Assembly (NCBI GenBank): GCA_900752845.1
Contig: CAADWU010000077.1
Location: 23,433 to 87,432, forward strand
Length of the DNA: 64,000 nt
Origin: Candidatus Gastranaerophilales bacterium
GTDB taxonomy: Bacteria; Cyanobacteriota; Vampirovibrionia; Gastranaerophilales; Gastranaerophilaceae
Direction: 5' to 3'
In this document: piece after piece, positions 8,188-17,054 of the stretch
Numbering within the stretch: the stretch's first letter is position 1
Layout of the letters: each line of letters opens with the position of its first letter
Position numbers and translations under genes: made by a program
Notes under the pieces: generated by a model
What the model was told of the DNA's origin: nothing
Seen by the model: the letters and a program-made list of their open reading frames with translations, nothing else
The model's database searches: none

Positions 8188-8757
8188 GTCCCGAATTTTT
8201 CGCCCGAACGACAGACCCGCAGGTAACGGCAATACAACGTTTTCATAAGCAGGGTGGGAGTTTATCGCATCAATAAAAGGCTTGCATTTCGCCTCATGTG
8301 ACAAAACGTTATCACAGGCGATTATTCCGCCCTTTCTCAAATGTTTGTCTATAAGCTCAAAGTATTTTATGTATTCTGATTTGTTCGCATCTACAAATGC
8401 AATGTCAATCATAAAATCTTCGGGTAATTCTTCTAAAATCTCACAGGCTGAACCTTTTAGTGTGGTGATTACATCGTCAACCCGACAAATCTTAAAGTTC
8501 TCTTTTGCAATATCTAATCTCTTGTCCCAAAATTCTATTGTAGTTAAATGTCCGCCTGTTTCTTTTACGGCTTTGCCGAGCCAAACACCTGAATAACCGT
8601 TTGATGTGCCGACTTCAAGAACATTTTTGGCTTTTTCTGATTTTATTAATGTATATAAAAATTCTGCCGTAACTCGTGAGATATTCCAAAATTGTTTTTG
8701 GGTTTCTTCTAAATTATGTAAGACTTCTTCTGTTGTGTCATCAAAATATTTTTTCAT
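8179..8757 (-). CDS. SAM-dependent O-methyltransferase (caffeoyl-CoA OMT/TrmR-like family)
   Basis: A 192-residue class I methyltransferase. The SAM-binding motif EVGTSNGYSG is followed by TTIEFWDKRL at the end of the second strand, and IAFVDANKSEY supplies the usual metal-binding aspartate. GGIIACDNVL completes the family pattern. Members methylate catechol-type hydroxyls, or 5-hydroxyuridine in tRNA (TrmR). The housekeeping context slightly favours a tRNA role, but that is inference. The start codon is one base after the TAG of the upstream beta-propeller gene, so translation is probably coupled. Confidence 0.88.
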   Translation of the reverse strand: MKKYFDDTTEEVLHNLEETQKQFWNISRVTAEFLYTLIKSEKAKNVLEVGTSNGYSGVWLGKAVKETGGHLTTIEFWDKRLDIAKENFKICRVDDVITTLKGSACEILEELPEDFMIDIAFVDANKSEYIKYFELIDKHLRKGGIIACDNVLSHEAKCKPFIDAINSHPAYENVVLPLPAGLSFGRKIRDLK

Positions 8758-8758
8758 A

Positions 8759-10198
8759 CTATTTGTTTATCTTTTTAACCTTTTCTGTTGCAACTATTGA
8801 ACTTGCAGGAATATCAATAGGAATTGATTTTAAAACCTTATTGGTTCCCAAATCAAATACGGTATACAATGAAGCTTTTGTGTCGGTAATTAATGCAATA
8901 TTTGTTCCTTCTATTTGGTAAATTTTTGTAGAAAATCCGTTTGTGTTCAAATAAATTGAGTCTGTAATCATATCGGTTTTTGCATCAATAACCTGTATTG
9001 AATTATCTCCTGCTCCCAGAACATAAATTCTGTCGTGGAATGCAAGCATATCAACGGGTTTTTCGCAAACTTCGGTTTCGCCGATAAGTCCTATTGTGTC
9101 GTAATCAATTATTGCAAGTCTGTTTTTTGTTCTGCTTGTCAAATATATTTTGTTGTTTGTATAAAGTATTTTGGAAACGTTAGGAAACTTACCGATTTCT
9201 TTCAGCAGGTAATTGTTGTCAAGCTCAATTGCCCATATCTCCCTTGTTTTTTTATCGTAATAGAATAGTTTAGAGCCGTCTTCGCTTAACGTAAGTTTTT
9301 CGCACATTCCGCTAATTCTGATTTGTTTTGTCAATGTCATAGTTTCGAGATTAACCATGTAAATGCTGGAGTCTTCCGAACTTGATACATAAGCTATTCT
9401 CTTGTTTTTGTCTATTAAGATTTCATCAGGCTGTGTTTTTGTATAAATCTGTTTAATTACCTGATCATCAGCAAGTGAAATAACATCAATCGAAGGTTTG
9501 CCGTAAGACGTTACGAGAAGAAAATCTTCATAAGCCTTCAAAGAAATAGGTATATTATTTTGCGCTAATGCATATTCAGGGGTTTTTGCGCCTACGTTCA
9601 AGACCTGAATGTTTTTGGAGTAAGGTGATGAAACGTAAAAATTTTTATTCTTTAATTGAGGAATTTGAGATAATGTTTTTAAAGTTGAGCCTGATATTTT
9701 TTCAACCTTAGGTGTAACGTTTTCAACCCTTATCCCGGGATCGTTAACTGTTTTAATCTCAAGATTTCCGATTATACCGTTAAGATTTTCAGGTATAATT
9801 AAACCTTTAGGCACTAACATATCTTGAGGCAGAAGCCCTGAACGAAGCTCTACAGGAGGATTTGCCATTTTGTAAACAGTTTTGTTGCCTTGTGTGTCTG
9901 TTAAAACTTTTAGTAGTACAAAGTCATTATTAAAGATAACAACGTTAGGTTTTGCTGCTAAAGTCTTGTTTGCAGGATAAGTTGTTTTTATTTCCAGCTT
10001 GTCTGTATCGACAATTCTTGCCGGAAACAACGGAAGGTAAAGAGTGTTATCAGGCAGTATGATAACTCCGTCAAATCTGAAATTTGTCTTAGGGAAATCT
10101 TTGCTTACAAAATTTCTTACGTTATCGGGAATTTGAGCTGAAAACACAGGTGTTGACAGCGAAAGCATTATTCCCAAACAAATTAATGATTTACGCAT
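8759..10198 (-). CDS. Secreted YVTN-type beta-propeller protein
   Basis: The 479-residue product has a cleavable signal peptide (LICLGIMLSLSTPVFSA, cut near residue 21). From about residue 190 onward it shows repeated blades of the YncE/YVTN kind, such as DEILIDKNKRIAYVSSSEDSSIYMVN-like units. The N-terminal 180 residues are a separate region without a recognised family. It should act in the periplasm or outside the cell as a binding scaffold; the ligand is unknown. Its start overlaps the end of dnaJ by 8 bases, which places it in the grpE-dnaJ transcription unit. Confidence 0.8.
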   Translation of the reverse strand: MRKSLICLGIMLSLSTPVFSAQIPDNVRNFVSKDFPKTNFRFDGVIILPDNTLYLPLFPARIVDTDKLEIKTTYPANKTLAAKPNVVIFNNDFVLLKVLTDTQGNKTVYKMANPPVELRSGLLPQDMLVPKGLIIPENLNGIIGNLEIKTVNDPGIRVENVTPKVEKISGSTLKTLSQIPQLKNKNFYVSSPYSKNIQVLNVGAKTPEYALAQNNIPISLKAYEDFLLVTSYGKPSIDVISLADDQVIKQIYTKTQPDEILIDKNKRIAYVSSSEDSSIYMVNLETMTLTKQIRISGMCEKLTLSEDGSKLFYYDKKTREIWAIELDNNYLLKEIGKFPNVSKILYTNNKIYLTSRTKNRLAIIDYDTIGLIGETEVCEKPVDMLAFHDRIYVLGAGDNSIQVIDAKTDMITDSIYLNTNGFSTKIYQIEGTNIALITDTKASLYTVFDLGTNKVLKSIPIDIPASSIVATEKVKKINK

Positions 10199-11330
10199 TA
10201 TTAAATACTCCCTTAACTTTATCCATTATTGATGATTGATGAGCTTTTTCTCTTTTATTATTTTGAATTTCGTATAACCTTTTGTAAAGGTTTCTTTCTT
10301 CATCAGAAAGTTTTACAGGTGTTTTAACTGAAACGACAACAATATGATCGCCTCTTTGAGAAGGTCTTGAAATATACGGAACACCTGCATTTTTAATTTT
10401 TATGGAATTTCCGCTTTGCACACCTGCCTGTACGGTAATTTTTTGTTCGCCGTCAAGAGTTTTAACAACGACTTCATCTCCTAAAGCAGCCTGTGCAGGA
10501 GAAATATCAAGTCTTGAATAAACATCGTTTCCGTCACGTTTAAAGTAGTCAGACGGTTTTACATGCAGCACCACGAACAAATCGCCTGCACGTCCGCCGT
10601 TTGTACCTGCATCGCCTTCACCTGATACACGAATTTTAGACATATTATCAACGCCTGCCGGAATTTTAATACTAATTTTCTTTTCTTTTTCAATTTTTCC
10701 ATTACCTTTGCAGGATTTACAAGGATTTGAAATCTTTTTGCCTTTACCATGGCAGTCAGGGCAGGTAACAATTTGAGCAAAAGAACCCAGAGGAGTTCTT
10801 GTGACTTGCTGAACCTGACCTGAACCGTGACAAGTCGGACAGGTTACGGGTTGTGAACCCTTTTCAGCGCCTGTACCGCCGCAAGACGGGCAGTGTTCGA
10901 GGTGGTCAAATTTAATTTCTTTATCACATCCGAAAACAGCCTGTTCAAAGTCGATTTCAATATCAAGTCTTAAATCATCGCCTTCAATCGGTGCATTAGG
11001 ATCAGGTCTTCCGCCAAATCCAAATCCGCCCATTCCGCCGAAGAATGAGTTGAATATATCGTTCAAATCGCCAAAACCGCCTGCAAACGGACCGCCTGTG
11101 TCAAATCCTGCGTTTTGAAGTCCGTCTTCGCCGTAACGGTCGTATGTTGCACGTTTATTATCATCCATTAAGGTTTCGTAAGCTTTTCCGAGCTCTTTGA
11201 ATTTCTCCTCAGCATCGGGAGCTTTGTTTACATCGGGGTGTAATGTTCTTGCTTTTTTTCTGAAAGCTGCTTTTATCTCTTCCTTGCTTGCTTCTTTTGA
11301 AACTTCAAGTATTTCATAGTAATCACTCAT
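10191..11330 (-). CDS. dnaJ: Chaperone DnaJ (Hsp40)
   Basis: DnaJ stimulates DnaK ATPase activity and delivers unfolded substrates. The 379 residues contain the J domain with HPD at 31-33, a Gly/Phe-rich linker (GGPFAGGFGDLND, GGMGGFGFGG), four CxxCxGxG zinc motifs between residues about 145 and 210 and the C-terminal substrate domain. It follows grpE after 50 bases with a Shine-Dalgarno-like AGGGAAG. dnaK is not in the window, and no CIRCE element was found upstream of grpE. Confidence 0.97.
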   Translation of the reverse strand: MSDYYEILEVSKEASKEEIKAAFRKKARTLHPDVNKAPDAEEKFKELGKAYETLMDDNKRATYDRYGEDGLQNAGFDTGGPFAGGFGDLNDIFNSFFGGMGGFGFGGRPDPNAPIEGDDLRLDIEIDFEQAVFGCDKEIKFDHLEHCPSCGGTGAEKGSQPVTCPTCHGSGQVQQVTRTPLGSFAQIVTCPDCHGKGKKISNPCKSCKGNGKIEKEKKISIKIPAGVDNMSKIRVSGEGDAGTNGGRAGDLFVVLHVKPSDYFKRDGNDVYSRLDISPAQAALGDEVVVKTLDGEQKITVQAGVQSGNSIKIKNAGVPYISRPSQRGDHIVVVSVKTPVKLSDEERNLYKRLYEIQNNKREKAHQSSIMDKVKGVFNNA

Positions 11331-11380
11331 TTATATTAATTCTTCCCTATTCTTTGCATACTAAAATGCAGCAGCCGAAA

Positions 11381-11947
11381 TTATTCAGCTGTTGCAACGT
11401 TTACGAGTGCTGGTCTTAAAACCTTTTCACCCATTTTATATCCCTTTTGTAATTCATTTATAATTGTATGTTCCGGATGCTCAGATGTCGGTGTTTGCAT
11501 AACCGCATCGTGATAATTCGGGTCAAACTCTTTTCCTTCGGTATCAATCGGTTCCAACCCGAGTTTTGATAGTACATCCAAAACCTGTTTATGAACAAGA
11601 TTAAAGCTGTCTTTTACAGTCTGGCAATCTTCAACGTTTTCAAGAGCTTTTTCGCCACGTTCGAAGTTGTCCAGAACTTCAATCATTTTTTTTAATGCGT
11701 TTTCAGCACCGTATTTCAATAGTTCTTCTCTTTCGTGAGCCTGTCTTTTGCGGTAATTATCAAAATCAGCGGCAAGTCTTAAATACTGCTGATTTAGTGT
11801 GTCATATTTTTCCTGAAGTTCATTGTTTTGTTCTTTATTTTCTTCAGCAGGTTTTTGTTCTTCCTGTGACTGATTTTCAGGATTTATATTTTCGTCTAAA
11901 TTGTCCGGATTTTTAAACGGATTGTTATTATGATGTTTATGTGACAT
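11381..11947 (-). CDS. grpE: Nucleotide exchange factor GrpE
   Basis: GrpE releases ADP from DnaK. The 188-residue protein has an acidic, Gln/Asn-rich N-terminal tail (residues 1-45). A long coiled coil follows that includes RLAADFDNYRKRQAHER, and then the compact beta domain with GKEFDPNYHDAVMQ. AGAGGTAG before the ATG is a good Shine-Dalgarno sequence, so this gene is not leaderless. It leads a grpE-dnaJ-propeller-methyltransferase run. Confidence 0.96.
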   Translation of the reverse strand: MSHKHHNNNPFKNPDNLDENINPENQSQEEQKPAEENKEQNNELQEKYDTLNQQYLRLAADFDNYRKRQAHEREELLKYGAENALKKMIEVLDNFERGEKALENVEDCQTVKDSFNLVHKQVLDVLSKLGLEPIDTEGKEFDPNYHDAVMQTPTSEHPEHTIINELQKGYKMGEKVLRPALVNVATAE

Positions 11948-12022
11948 TTTCTCTACCTCTTAATAATATTATTATAATTTATCAAGATTAATTAACAAGA
12001 AAAATTTATTATTTTTTAATAA

Positions 12023-12685
12023 TTACGAATATAACTGACAGTCATAATAGTATTTCATAATCGAATTTGTTAATTGTGCCCCGTTATGAACATAGCAGGG
12101 ATTATGAAGAACTTCTAATATACCGTCTTCTGCATCAAAAAGCTTTTCATCGTCTTCTTCTGACAATTCAATATTTTCATCATTTGCATACAAGTCAAAT
12201 TTTTCTGTCAAACCTGTTCCAACAAGCAAATCGAGTTCGCCTGATGTTCCATCTAAAAAGTAATCGAAAGGTTCATTGTAAAACATTCCATGTTTAGCTT
12301 CATTCGTAAGGTGGTGGTCAGAATCAATTTTAAAATCTTTTTCTTTAAAATTTGCTATTCTGTTTGTTATTTTGCTCATAAAATTCAATACAGGAATATT
12401 TTCAGCGACGGAAGGAATAATGTTTCCGTTTATTTTTGCCCTGCACATGCAAAACCCGTCAATATTTTTGGTTTCCATTTCTATGTTAAGATATTCGCTG
12501 TTTATCTTGTTTTCCAATACAGGATATTTTGATGTTAATTTTTTATATTCGGATAAATCCTTATTTCCTTCATCTGTAAGCTGCATATTCAAAGCTGTTC
12601 TTGTGCCTGTGTTGCTTTCGCTTCCTGTTAATGCTCTTGCATAACCTATATTTTTTATTCCGGTAAAACTTACGGGGTTTATCAT
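12023..12685 (-). CDS. Unknown protein with N-terminal INPVSFTG motif
   Basis: I do not recognise this 220-residue protein. It starts MINPVSFTGIKNIGY. The N-terminus of the metallopeptidase at 17055 (ISPVQLSQIKNINF) resembles it, sharing xPVxxxxIKNIx(F/Y). The rest is mixed alpha/beta with an acidic segment ELSEEDDEKLFDAEDG near residues 175-190 and no signal peptide or membrane helix. AAAGGAG lies 13 bases before the ATG, a long spacing. It runs divergently from murA. Confidence 0.65.
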   Translation of the reverse strand: MINPVSFTGIKNIGYARALTGSESNTGTRTALNMQLTDEGNKDLSEYKKLTSKYPVLENKINSEYLNIEMETKNIDGFCMCRAKINGNIIPSVAENIPVLNFMSKITNRIANFKEKDFKIDSDHHLTNEAKHGMFYNEPFDYFLDGTSGELDLLVGTGLTEKFDLYANDENIELSEEDDEKLFDAEDGILEVLHNPCYVHNGAQLTNSIMKYYYDCQLYS

Positions 12686-12788
12686 TATTAACTTTAATCT
12701 CCTTTTATGATTTTAATAAAAACCAAACAAAAAAATTTTTCATAATCTGGATATTTTTATGTTCAATTTCTTTACATTATTTAACTTA

Positions 12789-12817
12789 TTTACACCAATA
12801 AAATCTGATTGTATTAT
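12789..12817 (+). promoter_or_regulatory. murA: Promoter of murA
   Basis: TTTACA (12789-12794), a 17-base spacer and TATTAT (12812-12817) match a sigma-70-type promoter. They predict a leader of about 39 bases before the TTG start. Confidence 0.5.
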
Positions 12818-12862
12818 GATTATGTAAGGTAAATATTATTTATTATTTGAAGGTAAAGAAAA

Positions 12863-14209
12863 TTGACTGAAAAATTTTATATAAAAGGCGGTACCCCTTT
12901 AAGAGGTGAGGTTTCAATAGGCGGGGCAAAAAATTCGGTTTTAAAATTAATGGCAGCCGCAATATTAGCTAAAGGTGAAACAAAGATTTATAATGTTCCT
13001 GATTTGACTGACGTTGAAATTATGTTAAACGTAATTGCTCAATTAGGTACAAAAACCAGCTATGATAAAGCAGGGAAATATGTAACTATTGATGCTACAG
13101 ATATTTCAAGCATTACTGCAAAATATGAATTAGTAAGCAAAATGAGAGCTTCATTCATAGTGCTGGGTGCATTGGTTTCTAGATGTAAAGAAGCAATAGT
13201 CGCTTTACCTGGCGGATGCGCAATCGGTGAAAGACGTGTTGATTTTCATATTAAAGGTTTGGAAGCACTTGGTGCAAAAATTAAGATTGAAAACGGATAC
13301 GTTCATGCAAAGGCATCAAAACTTACAGGTGCTGATATTTACCTTGATATCCCGTCAGTCGGTGCAACAGAAAACTTAATGCTTGCATCAGTTCTTGCAG
13401 AAGGCTCTACAAGAATTCAGAATGCGGCTCAGGAACCTGAAATTGTTGATTTGGCAAATTTCTTGAACAGTATGGGGGCTGATGTTAACGGTGCAGGTAC
13501 ATCAGAAATCGTTATTAACGGTGTGAAACACGAACAGCTTCATTCAATTGAATATACAACAATTCCTGACAGAATTGAGGCAGGTACATTCATGTCTGCA
13601 ATTATCGCTACACGTGGTAAAGCAATTATAAAAGATGTTTTCCCTGCTCATTTAACTTTCTTTACCGATAAACTTTTGAAAATGGGTGCAAATATTAAAC
13701 TTATTGAACCTAATTCATTGGAAGTTTCTTGTAAAAATAAACTAAATTCAATAAACTTTGTAACCCAGCCTTATCCGGGATTTCCTACTGATTTGCAGTC
13801 TATGGCAATGACACTTTTGACAACTGCTAACGGAGTTGGGATTATCACTGAAAGTTTATATGAAAACAGATTTATGCAAGTTCCTGAATTGCGCCGTATG
13901 GGTGCTGATATTCATCAGGACAGAAACCACGCTATTATTAAAGGCGTTAAAAAGCTTACAGGTGCAACTCTGGCAGCAAGCGATTTGCGTGCGGGGGCAT
14001 CTCTGGTTGTTGCAGCTTTAATGGCTGACGGCAATTCTACCATTGAAAATCTACATCATATAGATAGAGGATACGAAAATTTTGAAAGTAAGCTAAGATT
14101 ATTAGGAGGCAAAATAGAACGTAAAGATGATGCTGTAATCTCTGAAGTTTCTAACGTTGACCTGAAAACAAACCTAACGGAGGGCTTACGTAATGAATCC
14201 TACCTATAA
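12863..14209 (+). CDS. murA: UDP-N-acetylglucosamine 1-carboxyvinyltransferase
   Basis: MurA transfers enolpyruvate from PEP to UDP-GlcNAc, the first committed step of peptidoglycan synthesis in the cytoplasm. The conserved KNSVLKL segment is present at the N-terminus, and the catalytic cysteine that fosfomycin targets is present (Cys119 in GGCAIGERRVDFH). The protein is 448 residues, about 25 longer than usual because of a C-terminal extension that overlaps the next gene. The start codon is TTG, preceded by GAAGGTAAAG; there is no better ATG in frame. Confidence 0.96.
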   Translation: MTEKFYIKGGTPLRGEVSIGGAKNSVLKLMAAAILAKGETKIYNVPDLTDVEIMLNVIAQLGTKTSYDKAGKYVTIDATDISSITAKYELVSKMRASFIVLGALVSRCKEAIVALPGGCAIGERRVDFHIKGLEALGAKIKIENGYVHAKASKLTGADIYLDIPSVGATENLMLASVLAEGSTRIQNAAQEPEIVDLANFLNSMGADVNGAGTSEIVINGVKHEQLHSIEYTTIPDRIEAGTFMSAIIATRGKAIIKDVFPAHLTFFTDKLLKMGANIKLIEPNSLEVSCKNKLNSINFVTQPYPGFPTDLQSMAMTLLTTANGVGIITESLYENRFMQVPELRRMGADIHQDRNHAIIKGVKKLTGATLAASDLRAGASLVVAALMADGNSTIENLHHIDRGYENFESKLRLLGGKIERKDDAVISEVSNVDLKTNLTEGLRNESYL

Positions 14210-14537
14210 ACGCTGGTATGATCATGATCCACTTTTATTAGAAGTTATTGAGCTTTTAAAGAATTATCAAACTGAATTGAGAGCTCAGGCTGAAATATTT
14301 TTGCAAAAGATTGAAGAAAAAGTTTCTAAAGAAACTATTGACCAGTTTTATGCAATGGTTAAGCCTGTAAATGCAAATAACCGTTGGTATGATAAAGATC
14401 CTGTTATTTCAAAAACTGTTGAAATTTTAAGGATTGTACCTCCTGAAGCTCAAAAAATATGTGCCCAAAACTTTATAAGAACCTTAAAAGAAATGGGTAT
14501 AGAATACGAAAGTCCTAATAAAACAGATGTACAATAA
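14193..14537 (+). CDS. Small tandem-repeat protein (two RWYD-DP repeats), unknown function
   Basis: A 114-residue protein made of two copies of a unit of about 55 residues. Each starts RWYD(H/K)DP, followed by a helix rich in Ile, Val and Leu and a second helix containing QAE-F or AQN-F and a K(I/M)(E/G) ending. It overlaps the end of murA by 17 bases in another frame, so it is translationally coupled to murA. A strong terminator follows at once. I do not recognise a named family. The coupling suggests an envelope- or division-related role, which is inference only. Confidence 0.75.
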   Translation: MNPTYKRWYDHDPLLLEVIELLKNYQTELRAQAEIFLQKIEEKVSKETIDQFYAMVKPVNANNRWYDKDPVISKTVEILRIVPPEAQKICAQNFIRTLKEMGIEYESPNKTDVQ

Positions 14538-14540
14538 TAA

Positions 14541-14569
14541 AAAAAGCTCCTTATAAAGGAGCTTTTTTT
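14541..14569. terminator. Bidirectional Rho-independent terminator
   Basis: AAAAAGCTCCTT and AAGGAGCTTTTTTT form a stem with a 3-base loop between the murA unit and the convergent proBA unit. T runs flank it on both strands. Confidence 0.9.
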
Positions 14570-15818
14570 ATTGAATATCTTTGTGATGAAATTGTTTTTC
14601 TCCTGAAGCATAATCGCCTACAATCTGACCGTTTCCTATAAGTTTATATTTATAGATTGTTAAACCTTCAAGTCCGACGGGACCTCTTGCATGTGTTTTA
14701 TTTGTAGAGATGCCTACTTCAGCGCCGAAGCCGTAGCGGAAACCATCGGCAAATCTTGTTGAAGCATTGAAATACACACCTGCTGAATCCACTTTGTTCA
14801 TAAACTTTTCAGCATTTTCTATATTTTTTGTGATTATGCTGTCAGTATGGCCTGAACCGTATGTATTGATATGTTCGATTGCTTCGTCAATATTTTTTAC
14901 GGTCTTAAAGGCAAGAATTTTATCTCCGTATTCATGCGACCAGCTTTCGGGATTGTCTATAAGCTGAATCTCAGATAATTGCAATGCTGCAAGAAGATTA
15001 TCTTTTTTAGGGAAGTTTTCATGGATTAAAAGAGTTTCAACCGCATTGCAAGCACTCGGATATTGTGTTTTTGCATCGGTAACAATTTTTATTGCCATAT
15101 CAATATCGGCTGTTTCATCGACAAATATATGACAAATTCCGTCGGCGTGACCCAGAACGGGGATTTTTGTGTTTTCTTTTATAAATTTAACAAGGCTGTT
15201 TCCCCCTCTTGGTATAATCAGGTTTATATATTTGTCGCATTTAAGCATTTCAGCCACGTCATCACGTGAAAATACCTGCTGAATAACATTTTTCGGGAAA
15301 CCTGTAACTTTATCAAGTGCATTATTTATAATAGAAAGAATTGTTTTGTTTGTATTTATACTTTCTTTTCCGCCTTTTAAAATAACTGCGTTAGCAGATT
15401 TTATTGCAAGAGATGAAATCTGTGCAATTACATCAGGTCTTGCCTCAAAGATTATGCCTAAAACTCCGATAGGGCAAGATATTTTGTATAATGTTAAATC
15501 AGTGTCGAGTTCTCTTACAAGGAGTTTTTTGCCTATAGGGTCTTCAAGTGAAGCAATATCACGAATACCTTGAAGCATATCACGCATTTTGTTTTCATCA
15601 AGTTTTAAACGGTTAAATGTTGATTTTGTAATTTCTCCGCTTTTAACAAGTTCTTCTGCTGATTTTAAATCTTCTTTGTTAGCTTCAAAAACTTTTTCTT
15701 TATCAGCTTCAATAGCATCTGCAATTTTTAATAAAGCCTGATTTTTAAGTTCTGTTGAAAGGTCTGCAATTTTAAGAGAAGCTTCTTTAGCATCTTTTGC
15801 AATTTTTTCAAAATTCAT
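14568..15818 (-). CDS. proA: Gamma-glutamyl phosphate reductase
   Basis: ProA reduces gamma-glutamyl phosphate to glutamate semialdehyde with NADPH in proline synthesis. The 416 residues match family length. The catalytic cysteine lies in YPSACNAVETLLIH, and the ending region contains the family segment TRFADGFRYGFGAEVGIS. It follows proB after 9 bases, with a Shine-Dalgarno AAGGAG, forming a proBA operon. Confidence 0.97.
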   Translation of the reverse strand: MNFEKIAKDAKEASLKIADLSTELKNQALLKIADAIEADKEKVFEANKEDLKSAEELVKSGEITKSTFNRLKLDENKMRDMLQGIRDIASLEDPIGKKLLVRELDTDLTLYKISCPIGVLGIIFEARPDVIAQISSLAIKSANAVILKGGKESINTNKTILSIINNALDKVTGFPKNVIQQVFSRDDVAEMLKCDKYINLIIPRGGNSLVKFIKENTKIPVLGHADGICHIFVDETADIDMAIKIVTDAKTQYPSACNAVETLLIHENFPKKDNLLAALQLSEIQLIDNPESWSHEYGDKILAFKTVKNIDEAIEHINTYGSGHTDSIITKNIENAEKFMNKVDSAGVYFNASTRFADGFRYGFGAEVGISTNKTHARGPVGLEGLTIYKYKLIGNGQIVGDYASGEKQFHHKDIQ

Positions 15819-15827
15819 TTTTTCTCC

Positions 15828-16967
15828 TTAAAGTATAGTGATATTATCACGTGTAATTATGGCATCATAGTTTTTGAAACCGAGAATTTCCATAATATTA
15901 TCAGAGTGGCAGCCTATTACTTTTCTGCAAGAGTCGGAGCTGTAATTTACAATACCACGTGCAAATTCATTATAGTCTTCATCAAGGATAGATACAACGT
16001 CACCCTTGTTAAATTCGTTAATTACATCGCAAACACCTATTGGAAGCAAACTTTTTTGCGCCAGTAGAGCTTTTTTTGCTCCGCTGTTAACAACAATCTG
16101 ACCGATAATATTTGTGGCATAACCTATCCAGCGTTTTTTATCAGGCATTCCTTCTCTTTGAGGAAGAAACATTGTTCCGATTTCATCGCCTTCAAATATT
16201 TTTTTGATTACGTATGGAATTTTACCGTTTGCGATTAGAACTTTGCCGCCAAATCTTGTAACCATTCTTGCGGCTTTCAATTTAGTACGCATTCCTCCCC
16301 TGCCGCCGTCGGAGGCATCGGTTCCCAGTGCAAGAATGTCATCTGTTACTTCGTCAACTTTTCTTATTATTTTTGCATCAGGATTTGTCTTAGGATTTTC
16401 ATTATATAGTCCTTCAACATCTGAAAGAATTACCAGCAAATCTGCATCAAGTTCGGAAGCTACAAGTGCTGAAAGTTTGTCGTTGTCGGTAAAACAAACC
16501 TGCATATGTTCAAATTGCGGGTGAACTTCGACTGTTGAAACAGTGTCATTCTGGTTGATTATAGGTATAACACCCAGTTCCAGAAGTTTGTTTAAAGTTG
16601 TTCTCAAACTTAAATATCTTTGTCTGACAGAAAAGTCATCTTCTGTTAAAAGTATTTGAGAAGCAATAAGACCGTAAGTGTCAAATCCTGTTTCATAAAT
16701 TGACATTAATTTACCCTGACCTATAGCTGCACAGGCTTGTTTGAGAGCAACTCCGTCAGTGCTTTCTATACCCAGACGTTTTTTACCTAATCCGACTGCG
16801 CCTGATGTGATTACAATGACTTCTTTTCCCTGCCTTGCAAGATGCGACAAGTCTTCAATAAATGAAAAAATTCTTGGCAAAGAAACATATCCGTCATCGC
16901 CTCTTAATATATTTGTTCCAAACTTAAAAACTATACGTTTTGCGTTTATAAATTCTTTTCTGTCCAT
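15828..16967 (-). CDS. proB: Glutamate 5-kinase with PUA domain
   Basis: ProB phosphorylates glutamate in the first step of proline synthesis. The amino-acid kinase domain begins KRIVFKFGTNIL, contains ITSGAVGLGKKRLG and ends near residue 260. A PUA domain follows (about residues 280-365), giving 379 residues as in the long ProB form. The ATG lies 6 bases after TATAAT without a Shine-Dalgarno sequence, so the operon mRNA is probably leaderless. Confidence 0.97.
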   Translation of the reverse strand: MDRKEFINAKRIVFKFGTNILRGDDGYVSLPRIFSFIEDLSHLARQGKEVIVITSGAVGLGKKRLGIESTDGVALKQACAAIGQGKLMSIYETGFDTYGLIASQILLTEDDFSVRQRYLSLRTTLNKLLELGVIPIINQNDTVSTVEVHPQFEHMQVCFTDNDKLSALVASELDADLLVILSDVEGLYNENPKTNPDAKIIRKVDEVTDDILALGTDASDGGRGGMRTKLKAARMVTRFGGKVLIANGKIPYVIKKIFEGDEIGTMFLPQREGMPDKKRWIGYATNIIGQIVVNSGAKKALLAQKSLLPIGVCDVINEFNKGDVVSILDEDYNEFARGIVNYSSDSCRKVIGCHSDNIMEILGFKNYDAIITRDNITIL

Positions 16968-16979
16968 AGTTTAATTATA
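16968..16979 (-). promoter_or_regulatory. proB: Leaderless-type -10 promoter of proBA
   Basis: On the minus strand TATAAT (16979-16974) is followed by TAAACT and the proB ATG. Confidence 0.65.
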
Positions 16980-17017
16980 TTACAAACATTTTTTCTTAAT
17001 CAGCAATTTTTATTTTG

Positions 17018-17041
17018 TTTATGTTTTTATATAAACATAAA
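17018..17041. promoter_or_regulatory. Palindrome upstream of the metallopeptidase gene
   Basis: TTTATGTTT and AAACATAAA form a perfect 9-base inverted repeat around a 6-base centre, just before the Shine-Dalgarno sequence AGAAGG. It may be an operator or overlap a -10 box. It shares the TTTAT...ATAAA outline with the palindrome at 18635-18666 but not its core. Confidence 0.5.
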
Positions 17042-17054
17042 TAGTAGAAGGTTT

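Noticed and set aside
11948..12022. CIRCE-type heat-shock operator before grpE
   Set aside because: The expected TTAGCACTC-N9-GAGTGCTAA repeat is not present.
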